From positions 1 through 12,646 of the forward strand of contig JAKDLE010000025.1 in the NCBI GenBank assembly GCA_030453005.1: 12,646 bases of DNA. Direction: 5' to 3'. Below the pieces are notes generated by a model. It had not been told where the DNA came from and did no database searches. It saw only the letters and a program-made list of their open reading frames with translations. The translations under genes were made by a program, and so were the position numbers. Origin of the DNA: Pseudonocardia sp. GTDB lineage: Bacteria > Actinomycetota > Actinomycetes > Mycobacteriales > Pseudonocardiaceae. Positions 8,047 through 12,646 of this stretch are shown here, in pieces; position 1 is the stretch's first letter, and each line of letters begins with the position of its first letter.

Positions 8047-8826
8047 TCACCTCCCGGCCTCGCGCGATCGTTCGGCCACGGCGGCGATGACGGACGCCAA
8101 CTCGGCCGGCCGGGTGAGCATCGGAAAATGCCCCCCGTCGAACTCCACCACCTCGGCCCCCGGGATCTCCGCGGCGGCCGACCGTGACCACGTGGTGTCG
8201 ACGACCCGATCACCGGCGCAGACCACACAGACCGTGGGCACGGACGGCCAGGCCGTCAGCGGCGTGACCTCCTTGGCGATCGCCCAGTCCTGCCGACGCA
8301 ACCCCGCGACGGCCTGTGTCACCTCCGCGACCGAGCTCTCCTGAGCGACCCCGGCGTAGAGTCCCGCCTCCGCCTCCGCAGCAGGCCACGACGTGGTGCC
8401 GTCGTCGTGGCGCTGCTGACCCCGTCCGAACCCGGCGGCCATGACCCCCGGTTCGGAGCGCACACGGTCCTGCCAGGAGGCCCCGGGACGTGGCACGAGC
8501 GCGGCGACGAGGACCAACCCGGCCACGCGGCCGGGGCCGATCCGCTGCGCCACCACAGGCGTCGTCAGCCCGCCCAGCGAATGCCCCACGAGCACAACCC
8601 GGTCGGCCGGGCCCACCGCGTCGAGCACGGCGTCGGTGTAATCCTGATACCCTGCGCCCGGCCGGTCCGCCGGGAGGTCCACCGCTCGGGCGTCGTGCCC
8701 CCGGGCCGTGAGCTCCGCCACAACCGACGCCCAGGAGGAGCCGTCGTGCCACGCGCCGTGCACCAGGACGATGCGCTCGGAACCGTCGCCGGTCACGCTG
8801 CCGCCGGTCACTCCGCCACCGGTCAC
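8047..8826 (-). CDS. alpha/beta hydrolase (esterase-like)
   Basis: 259 residues counted from GTG 8826. RIVLVHGAWHDGSSW is the oxyanion-hole strand (HGxW). VVLVGHSLGGLTTP carries the nucleophile Ser83, CVVCAGDRVVD the likely acid (Asp205 or Asp210), and EFDGGHFPMLTRP the catalytic His233, so the triad is complete. The fold matches small cytoplasmic hydrolases of the salicylate-esterase/EstA kind; the substrate is unknown. GTG 8826 overlaps the stop of the thiamine-binding gene (GTGA), which suggests coupled translation. Two more in-frame GTGs follow at 8811 and 8796, each within the same GTGACCGG word; the domain needs nothing before the last of them, so a shorter protein is possible. The 3' end faces the hairpin at 7972-8003. 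Confidence 0.85.
   Translation of the reverse strand: MTGGGVTGGSVTGDGSERIVLVHGAWHDGSSWASVVAELTARGHDARAVDLPADRPGAGYQDYTDAVLDAVGPADRVVLVGHSLGGLTTPVVAQRIGPGRVAGLVLVAALVPRPGASWQDRVRSEPGVMAAGFGRGQQRHDDGTTSWPAAEAEAGLYAGVAQESSVAEVTQAVAGLRRQDWAIAKEVTPLTAWPSVPTVCVVCAGDRVVDTTWSRSAAAEIPGAEVVEFDGGHFPMLTRPAELASVIAAVAERSREAGR
8796..8826 (-). repeat. three GTGACCGG words 15 bp apart at the hydrolase start
   Basis: On the minus strand GTGACCGG begins at 8826, 8811 and 8796, an imperfect 15-bp repeat encoding VTGGG, VTGGS, VTGDG. Each copy offers a possible GTG start, so the true N-terminus is uncertain by 5 or 10 residues. Confidence 0.8.
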
Positions 8827-9137
8827 TGGGACGGCGCCCGCAGCGCCTGGTCCACCCGCTGAACCTTGGCCTGCAGCTGACCGACGTGCCCGGGCCGGAT
8901 GTCGGCCTTGAGCACGAGGCTGACGCGGGGGGCGCGGGCCTGCACGGCTTCCACCGCCGCCTTGACCACGGCCATCCCCTCGTCCCAGGTCTCGGACTCG
9001 ATCGTGGTGAACATGGAGGTGGTCTCGTTCGGCAGGCCCGACTCGCGGACCACGCGGACGGCGGCGGCGACGGCGTCGCTGACGCTGTCGGACCCGGACC
9101 CGGACCCGGCCGGGGCGATACTGAAGGCGAAGAGCAT
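8823..9137 (-). CDS. thiamine-binding protein of the MTH1187/YkoF-like family
   Basis: 104 residues, a single ferredoxin-like fold domain. The opening MLFAFSIAP, the middle ESGLPNETTSMFTTIESETWDEGM, and ARAPRVSLVLKADIRPG near the end match, from memory, actinobacterial MTH1187-type proteins, relatives of YkoF that bind thiamine or its hydroxymethylpyrimidine part. They are thought to act in thiamine handling rather than catalysis. The loop after the first strand carries SGSGSDS, encoded by three GGACCC-type hexamers (complement strand), slightly longer than usual. The start is ATG 9137. The gene is first in a two-gene unit with the hydrolase and divergent from the MarR gene, whose product is a candidate regulator. 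Confidence 0.85.
   Translation of the reverse strand: MLFAFSIAPAGSGSGSDSVSDAVAAAVRVVRESGLPNETTSMFTTIESETWDEGMAVVKAAVEAVQARAPRVSLVLKADIRPGHVGQLQAKVQRVDQALRAPSQ
9090..9107. repeat. hexamer repeat GGACCC x 3
   Basis: Three perfect GGACCC copies in tandem inside the thiamine-binding gene, read on the minus strand as Gly-Ser pairs. A likely slippage-prone tract in a surface loop. Confidence 0.85.
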
Positions 9138-9240
9138 GACAGCCAGCCTGCCTCACCGGGTGGGTCGGGCGCGAGGATCACCCGGGCCCTCGTCGCGGGC
9201 TCCGGCCGCGCGGGCGGAGGGCCCGTTCGGGCCGCACTGC

Positions 9241-9246
9241 TAGCGT
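9241..9246 (+). promoter_or_regulatory. putative -10 box of a leaderless marR transcript (TAGCGT)
   Basis: TAGCGT fits TANNNT and ends 8 nt before ATG 9255, so transcription should start at or within a few bases of the start codon. No Shine-Dalgarno precedes the ATG. No convincing -35 is seen. The divergent promoter of the thiamine-binding gene must lie in the same 117-bp gap (9138-9254). Confidence 0.45.
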
Positions 9247-9254
9247 CGCCGGTC

Positions 9255-9758
9255 ATGGCCTCCCGCGACCCGCTGCCCTTCGACCCGATCATGCGGGCCG
9301 CGGCCCTGTGGGATGAGCGCATCGGTCCGGCTCGCACGATGGCGGCCGTGACCAGCGTCATGCGCGTGCAGCAGATCCTGCTCTCGGCCGTGGACGGCGC
9401 CCTGCGCCCCCACGGGCTCACCTTCGCCCGGTACGAGGCGCTGGTCCTGCTCACCTTCTCCCGCACGGGCCGGTTGCCCATGCGCGTGGTGGGCGAACGA
9501 CTCCAACTGCACCCGACGAGCGTGACCAACATCGTGGACCGTCTGGCGGCCGACGGCCTGGCCCGGCGCGTGCCGCACCCGACCGACCGGCGCGCCACAC
9601 TGGTGGCGATCACCGACGCGGGCGCCGCCCTGCGGGAACGGGCGACGGAGGCGGTGACCGCCATCGACTTCGGACTCGCCGGGCTGACCGCCGAGCAGGA
9701 GATCCAGCTCACGACGCTGCTCGGGCAGGTGCGCCACGCGGCGGGCGACTTCGCCTGA
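9255..9758 (+). CDS. MarR-family winged-helix transcriptional regulator
   Basis: 167 residues. N-terminal dimerisation helices lead into SVMRVQQILLSAVDGALRPH and LTFARYEALVLL. The winged helix-turn-helix follows, with recognition helix LHPTSVTNIVDRLAADGL (about residues 85-102) and wing VPHPTDRRATLVAITDAG, including the conserved D-R-R near residue 111. The C-terminal helix is AGLTAEQEIQLTTLLGQV. Length and motif order are normal for MarR proteins, which usually repress divergent genes until a small ligand binds. It is transcribed away from the thiamine-binding/hydrolase pair across 117 bp, the classical arrangement for a regulator and its target; that target is inference. The ATG has a -10-like box 8 nt upstream. 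A longer frame from 8886 lies over the opposite-strand gene and is not used. Confidence 0.9.
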   Translation: MASRDPLPFDPIMRAAALWDERIGPARTMAAVTSVMRVQQILLSAVDGALRPHGLTFARYEALVLLTFSRTGRLPMRVVGERLQLHPTSVTNIVDRLAADGLARRVPHPTDRRATLVAITDAGAALRERATEAVTAIDFGLAGLTAEQEIQLTTLLGQVRHAAGDFA

Positions 9759-9759
9759 C

Positions 9760-9793
9760 CCGCGGGCTCGTCGCTGGGCCTCCCTGCCCGCGG
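9760..9793 (+). terminator. hairpin after the MarR gene
   Basis: CCGCGGGC (9760-9767) pairs perfectly with GCCCGCGG (9786-9793) over an 18-nt loop, starting 1 nt after the stop codon. No U-tract. A plausible terminator of the marR message. Confidence 0.5.
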
Positions 9794-9827
9794 TGGCCGG
9801 TTCGCGGCGTGGTGGGCCGCACCCTCC

Positions 9828-10025
9828 TCACCGCCGTCCCTCCTCCCGGCCGGGGCCGCCGTCCTTCTCCTGCTTCGTCCGTCCCGGCCAGGTGCGCATC
9901 GTGGCCCGTCCGCGGGACGGGAGCGCCGTCCGCCTGCCCCGCCTTCGCCGAGCGACGCACAAGCCCGTGAGGACCCCGCCCGCCGATCCCGCCATCACAC
10001 ACACCGAGCACGTCGTGAGATCCAT
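9828..10025 (-). CDS. possible 65-aa single-span membrane protein
   Basis: Reads from ATG (complement of 10023-10025) behind a purine-rich AGGGGGAGG that ends 2 nt before the ATG. The N-terminal half (MDLTTCSVCVMAGSAGGVLT and the next residues) is moderately hydrophobic with three Cys and is followed by RRRRGRR, a stop-transfer pattern placing the C-terminus in the cytoplasm. The rest is Arg/Gly-rich. Third positions are nearly all G or C. I do not recognise a family. It is divergent from the promoter at 10075-10101 and shares the GTTGAC half-site cluster, so it could be a target of the XRE regulator whose start once lay at 10110. A longer form from 10100 would include the operator and is less likely. 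It may also be a chance ORF. Confidence 0.35.
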   Translation of the reverse strand: MDLTTCSVCVMAGSAGGVLTGLCVARRRRGRRTALPSRGRATMRTWPGRTKQEKDGGPGREEGRR

Positions 10026-10048
10026 GCCCTCCCCCTCGCTTTCCCGGT

Positions 10049-10080
10049 GTTGACGGCCCATTGCGTCAACGCCGTTGACA
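10049..10080. promoter_or_regulatory. operator candidate: three GTTGAC-type half-sites
   Basis: GTTGACG (10049-10055), 8 nt, CGTCAAC (10064-10070) is a perfect 7-bp inverted repeat. After GCC comes GTTGACA (10074-10080), which with the middle half-site forms a second palindrome, GTCAAC-GCC-GTTGAC (10065-10079). The third half-site contains the TTGACA -35 box of the plus-strand promoter. Such a cluster between divergent genes suggests a repressor site; which protein binds is not shown, but the nearby XRE regulator is a natural candidate. Confidence 0.5.
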
Positions 10081-10101
10081 TTACGAGCGGACACCGACAA
10101 T
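10075..10101 (+). promoter_or_regulatory. promoter TTGACA-N15-GACAAT
   Basis: TTGACA at 10075-10080 is a consensus -35. GACAAT at 10096-10101 matches four of six -10 bases at a 15-nt spacing; CAATCT at 10098-10103 would give 17 nt but matches less well. The -10 ends 8 nt before ATG 10110, so the transcript would be leaderless or nearly so. I infer that this was the original promoter and start of the XRE regulator gene, now separated from it by the tnpB element. Confidence 0.5.
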
Positions 10102-10152
10102 CTGGCGTCATGACCGACGCGCGTAGTGCGCAGGCTCTGGCCTTCAGGACGG

Positions 10153-11262
10153 GTGGTGAAGCGGGCGTAGCGGTGCCGCTGCTACCCGACCCCGCTTCAG
10201 GTCGAGCAGCTCGCGAAGACGTTCGGCTGCGTCCGCTACGTCTACAACCGAGCTCTCGCCGAGCGGTCCCGGGCGTGGACGCAGGAGCAACGGCGAGTCA
10301 CCCACGCGGAGACCGACCGGTGGCTCACCGGATGGAAGCGGGATCCGGACACGGCGTGGCTGGCCGAGCCGTCGAAGGGGCCGATGCAGGCCACGCTGCG
10401 GAACCTGCAGACCGCCTACTCCAGCTTCTGGGGCAAGCGGGCGAAGTACCCGACGTTCAAGCGGAAGGGCAGGACCACCGACGCCGCGACCTACCTCCGG
10501 AACTGCTTCACGTTCCGGGACGGTCAACTCACCCTCGCCAAGCAGGACGCACCGTTGCGGGTCATCTGGTCGCGCCCGCTGCCCGAGGGTGCGGTGCCGT
10601 CGCAGGTGACGGTGTCGCGAATCTCTCGGGGCCAGTACCACGTGTCGATCCTGGTCGTGACCGCCGTGCACGACCTGGCGGAGACGGGCACCTCGGTCGG
10701 GGTGGACGCCGGGATCACGTCGCTGCTCACCCTGTCCACGGGCGAGAAGGTCACCAATCCGCGCCACGAGAAGCGGGATCGCACGCGGCTTCGACGAGCG
10801 CAGCAGACCGTCAACCGCAAGCAGAAGGGATCGGCGAACCGGGCGAAAGCCAAGCTCCGGGTCGCACGTATCCACGGCAAGATCGCGGACCGGCGACGGG
10901 ACGTGCTGTACAAGCTCACCACTCGCCTGGTCCTCGAACACGACACGGTCGTGATCGAGGACCTGACGGTGCGGAACATGGTCCGCAACCACGGCTTGGC
11001 CCGCGCCATCCACGACGCGTCATGGTCGGAGCTGCGGCGCCAGTTGGAGTACAAGGCCGACTGGTACGGCCGTCAGGTGATCGCGATCGACCGCTGGTAC
11101 CTGAGCTCGAAGACGTGCTCGGTGTGCGGGGCGATCGTGGAGAAGTTGCCGCTCAACGTCTGGGAGTGGACGTGCCCGTGCGGCGCACGCCACGACCGGG
11201 ACGTCAACGCGGCCCGCAACATTCACGCCGCGGGGCTCGCGGTGTCCGCCTCCGGAGGCTGA
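10153..11262 (+). pseudogene. tnpB: TnpB RNA-guided endonuclease gene with amber stop at codon 6
   Basis: TnpB proteins are RuvC nucleases guided by an RNA from the element's right end. From GTG 10153 the frame reads VVKRA, then TAG at 10168-10170, then RCRCYPTPLQVEQLAKTFG and CVRYVYNRAL, the normal TnpB N-terminus (usually KRAYRYRFYPT), and is open to TGA 11262. Numbered from GTG 10153, the RuvC residues are Asp185 (GVDAGITS), Glu269 (VIEDLTVRNM) and Asp350 (DRDVNAARNI). A four-Cys zinc finger is present: Cys322 and Cys325 (CSVCG), Cys341 and Cys343 (CPCG). After the stop the first usable start is ATG 10384, which would drop about 77 N-terminal residues. So the gene is probably inactive unless the amber codon is read through. 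Length (370 codons) is normal. No frameshift is seen elsewhere. Confidence 0.85.
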
Positions 11263-11363
11263 GTGAGACCACGCCGCACCGAGTGCGGGGAGGCGTCAGC
11301 CGGTGAACGAGGAATCCCCCGCCTTCAGGCGGGTAAGCGTCAACGAGAGGACACCGCGCAGCG
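11150..11363 (+). ncRNA. candidate omega/reRNA at the right end of the tnpB element
   Basis: In TnpB elements the guide RNA covers the 3' end of tnpB, the right end and about 16-20 nt of flanking DNA. Here three hairpins follow one another: the GCCTCCGGAGGC palindrome (11248-11259), CCGCAC-CGA-GTGCGG (11274-11288), and CCCGCC-TTCA-GGCGGG (11318-11333), then TCAA. The predicted guide starts at 11344 (CGAGAGGACACCGCGC), inside the XRE gene. The 5' boundary is a guess. The same DNA encodes the SD and new start of the XRE gene. Confidence 0.45.
11287..11293 (+). promoter_or_regulatory. Shine-Dalgarno GGGGAGG inside the element's right end, serving the XRE gene
   Basis: GGGGAGG lies 9 nt before GTG 11303. 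It decides that start, since no other in-frame start precedes the helix-turn-helix. Its first two bases belong to the 3' arm of the 11274-11288 hairpin, so folding may limit access. Confidence 0.7.
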
Positions 11364-12460
11364 CCCTCCGCTCGGCGCGCATCGAACGGGGGTGGTCCCA
11401 GGCGAGGGCGGCCGCTGAGCTGCGGGCGCTCGCACTGCGACGCGGCGGGCCGGACGCCTCGGCCGCGAGCCTCAAGACCCAACTCTCCCGCTGGGAGAAC
11501 GGCCACGCCGTGCCGGAGCCCGAGTACCGCGCGCTGCTCGCCGAGCTCTACGGCCGCGCCCCCGACGAGCTCGGTCTCCTGCCCGCCCGGGAGCAGGAGG
11601 GGCCCAGCGGCCCCGAGCGGCTGCGCGCGTCCCTCGCCGCCGCCGCTGCGGCGGACGTCGGGGTCGTGGAGTTGTGGTCCGAGCAGCTGGCCGTGGTGCG
11701 CAGGCTCGACGACGAGCTCGGTGCGGCGGGAGCGGGCGGATCGGTGCAGGCGCTCGTCGACCAGCTCGAGCACACGCTGTGCCACGCGCTCACGGCGCGC
11801 CGGAGAGCCCCCGTCGCGGAGGTGCTCGCCGAGGCCGCGGTGCTGGCCGGGCACCAGGCCCTCGACCGGGGCGACCCGGAGAGGGCGTGGCGGCACCACG
11901 TCACGGCAGGTGCCGCAGCCAGGCAGGCACCGTCACCCACGGCTGCCGCGCGGGCGCTCGCCGGTCAGGCCGCCGTACTGCACGACATCGGCTCGAACGG
12001 GGCTGCGGTGGAACTGCTCGAGCAGGGCGACCTCGGCGGGTCGAGCAGCGCACTGGTACGGCTCGCTGCGGCGCGCGGGGTGGCGCACGCCGCGGCAGGC
12101 GATGCCCCGGCGGCCGGACGGGCGCTCGACGACGCCGAGCATGTGCTGTCGTCGACGCGGTTCGACCTGGTCCGACGCCACGACGAACCGGGCATCGAGC
12201 TCGCCGACCTGCACCGGTGGCGCGGCCACGCGCTCGTCACGCTACGCGACCCGGCGGCGGTCACCCCGCTGGAGGACGCTCTCGCGGCCGGGCCGCGCTC
12301 AGTGCGGCACCGCGCGGCCCTGCACGCCGACCTCGCGCTGGCGCTCACCGACCTCGGCCGGGGGGACGAGGCATTCGAGCACGCCCGCACCGCGCGGCAG
12401 CTCGCCACCCGCATCGGCTCGCTGCGTATCACCGCCCGACTGTCCCGGTCGCAGCTGTGA
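11303..12460 (+). CDS. XRE-family regulator with C-terminal TPR-like region, N-terminus replaced by IS-derived sequence
   Basis: 385 residues from GTG 11303. Residues 1-13 and most of codon 14 come from the element's right end (MNEESPAFRRVSV). Residues from about 15 on are the host gene: ERTPRSALRSARIERGWSQ starts the HTH (about 20-75), which ends LKTQLSRWENGHAVPEPEYR and LLAELYGRAPDELGLLP. The rest (about 105-385) is Ala-rich helical sequence with TPR-like pairs, e.g. ALADLGRGDEAFEHARTARQL-like repeats near the C-terminus, as in the large Streptomyces-type family of XRE regulators. Without the element the protein would begin MTERTPRSALRSAR and have 373 residues. The DNA-binding domain is complete, so it may still work if the new start is used. 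Its normal targets are unknown; the half-site cluster at 10049-10080 is a candidate. Confidence 0.85.
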   Translation: MNEESPAFRRVSVNERTPRSALRSARIERGWSQARAAAELRALALRRGGPDASAASLKTQLSRWENGHAVPEPEYRALLAELYGRAPDELGLLPAREQEGPSGPERLRASLAAAAAADVGVVELWSEQLAVVRRLDDELGAAGAGGSVQALVDQLEHTLCHALTARRRAPVAEVLAEAAVLAGHQALDRGDPERAWRHHVTAGAAARQAPSPTAAARALAGQAAVLHDIGSNGAAVELLEQGDLGGSSSALVRLAAARGVAHAAAGDAPAAGRALDDAEHVLSSTRFDLVRRHDEPGIELADLHRWRGHALVTLRDPAAVTPLEDALAAGPRSVRHRAALHADLALALTDLGRGDEAFEHARTARQLATRIGSLRITARLSRSQL

Positions 12461-12464
12461 CACG

Positions 12465-12513
12465 CGCCGGTGGCGACGGGCGCCCGCTGACGTGCAGCCG
12501 GTCCGGCCACCGG
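12465..12513 (+). terminator. possible hairpin after the XRE gene
   Basis: CCGGTGGC (12467-12474) can pair with GCCACCGG (12506-12513) over a 31-nt loop that includes the palindrome GGGCGCCC (12478-12485). It begins 6 nt after the stop codon. The long loop makes it a weak terminator candidate. No gene is recognised between here and the window end. Confidence 0.3.
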
Positions 12514-12646
12514 GGGCCGATGAAGCCGAGACCGCGTGCTCCGGTCGGGGCCGCTCGGCGTCGTCGATGTCGTCCCGCACAAGGGATCGCTCGCCGGACG
12601 GGTCGTACGAACGAGTCCCCGCCTGCGGGTTCAGCGACTGCCTCGT

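Larger units (their letters stand above)
10115..11343 (+). mobile_element. tnpB-only IS200/IS605-type element (IS1341-like) inserted in the XRE regulator gene
   Basis: The element carries tnpB but no tnpA transposase. The right end has a hairpin (11318-11333) and ends in TCAA (11340-11343), the right cleavage motif known from IS608. The left end is placed by inference: joining ...ATGAC (to 10114) to CGAG... (from 11344) restores the start of the downstream gene in frame. C occurs at both 10115 and 11344, so the borders may shift by one base. The two ends share a subterminal motif: GCCTTCAGGACGGGT at 10140-10154 and GCCTTCAGGCGGGT at 11321-11334. No target duplication is expected for this family and none is seen at the joints. 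Movement would need a TnpA encoded elsewhere. Confidence 0.65.

Noticed and set aside
8886..9254. Upstream extension of the MarR reading frame
   Set aside because: It is antisense to the thiamine-binding gene and has no MarR-like sequence; ATG 9255 with a -10 box fits the family length.
10081..10084. TTAC as the left insertion site of the tnpB element (as in IS608)
   Set aside because: It would put the promoter and ATG inside the element and would not restore any reading frame; the joint at 10114/11344 restores the XRE gene start, so it is preferred.
12609..12629. GAACGAG followed by CCCCGCCTGCGGG, similar to the element's right end at 11305-11333
   Set aside because: The stem has only a 2-nt loop, TCAA is absent and the similarity is short; a decayed second right end cannot be shown.
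1..12646. CRISPR array, tRNA or rRNA genes
   Set aside because: No regularly spaced repeats, tRNA-like TTCGA/TTCAA arm context or rRNA motifs were found by reading; short tandem repeats at 7294-7347 and 9090-9107 are coding slippage repeats.

Overview
The window is very GC-rich, with strong G/C preference at third codon positions, frequent GTG starts and leaderless-looking promoters. This points to a high-GC actinomycete, plausibly near Pseudonocardia, but no rRNA or other phylogenetic marker is present, so the genus is inference.

Layout. (1) 1-2278 (+): the tail of an alpha/beta hydrolase whose catalytic His position reads Asp, a berberine-bridge-like FAD oxidoreductase that overlaps it by 4 nt, and a collapsed FAD monooxygenase pseudogene. 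This was probably a three-gene oxidative tailoring operon. (2) 2351-6950: the glycogen branching enzyme gene glgB (+) converges on a two-gene minus-strand operon, a YbbN/CnoX-like thioredoxin-TPR protein followed by a GT87-type polyprenyl-phosphate glycosyltransferase. The 3' ends of glgB and the GT87 gene overlap by 100 bp. (3) 6951-7658: no intact gene. It holds the 3' stub of a SCO6745-like gene (-), abutting a deleted GT1 glycosyltransferase remnant (+) with a 3 x 18-bp in-frame repeat. (4) 7659-9758: a DUF4190-like small membrane protein (+), a strong hairpin between convergent genes, a minus-strand pair (thiamine-binding MTH1187/YkoF-like protein and alpha/beta hydrolase, GTGA overlap), and a divergent MarR regulator (+). 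(5) 9759-12646: a possible 65-aa membrane protein (-), a promoter/operator region, a tnpB-only IS200/IS605-type (IS1341-like) element, and a Streptomyces-type XRE/TPR regulator (+).

The most interesting part is 10025-11360. The tnpB element appears to sit directly behind the second codon of the XRE regulator gene. Removing bases 10115-11343 joins ATGAC to CGAGAGG and restores an in-frame start, MTERTPRSALRSAR, placed at the expected leaderless distance from a TTGACA/GACAAT promoter. The -35 of that promoter lies in a cluster of GTTGAC/GTCAAC half-sites. In the present state the right end of the element supplies a Shine-Dalgarno (GGGGAGG) and a GTG that keep the regulator open with a new 14-residue N-terminus. 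TnpB itself has all RuvC and zinc-finger residues but an amber stop at codon 6. No clearly new multi-gene system is visible. The novelty lies in how this element and its host gene are fused.
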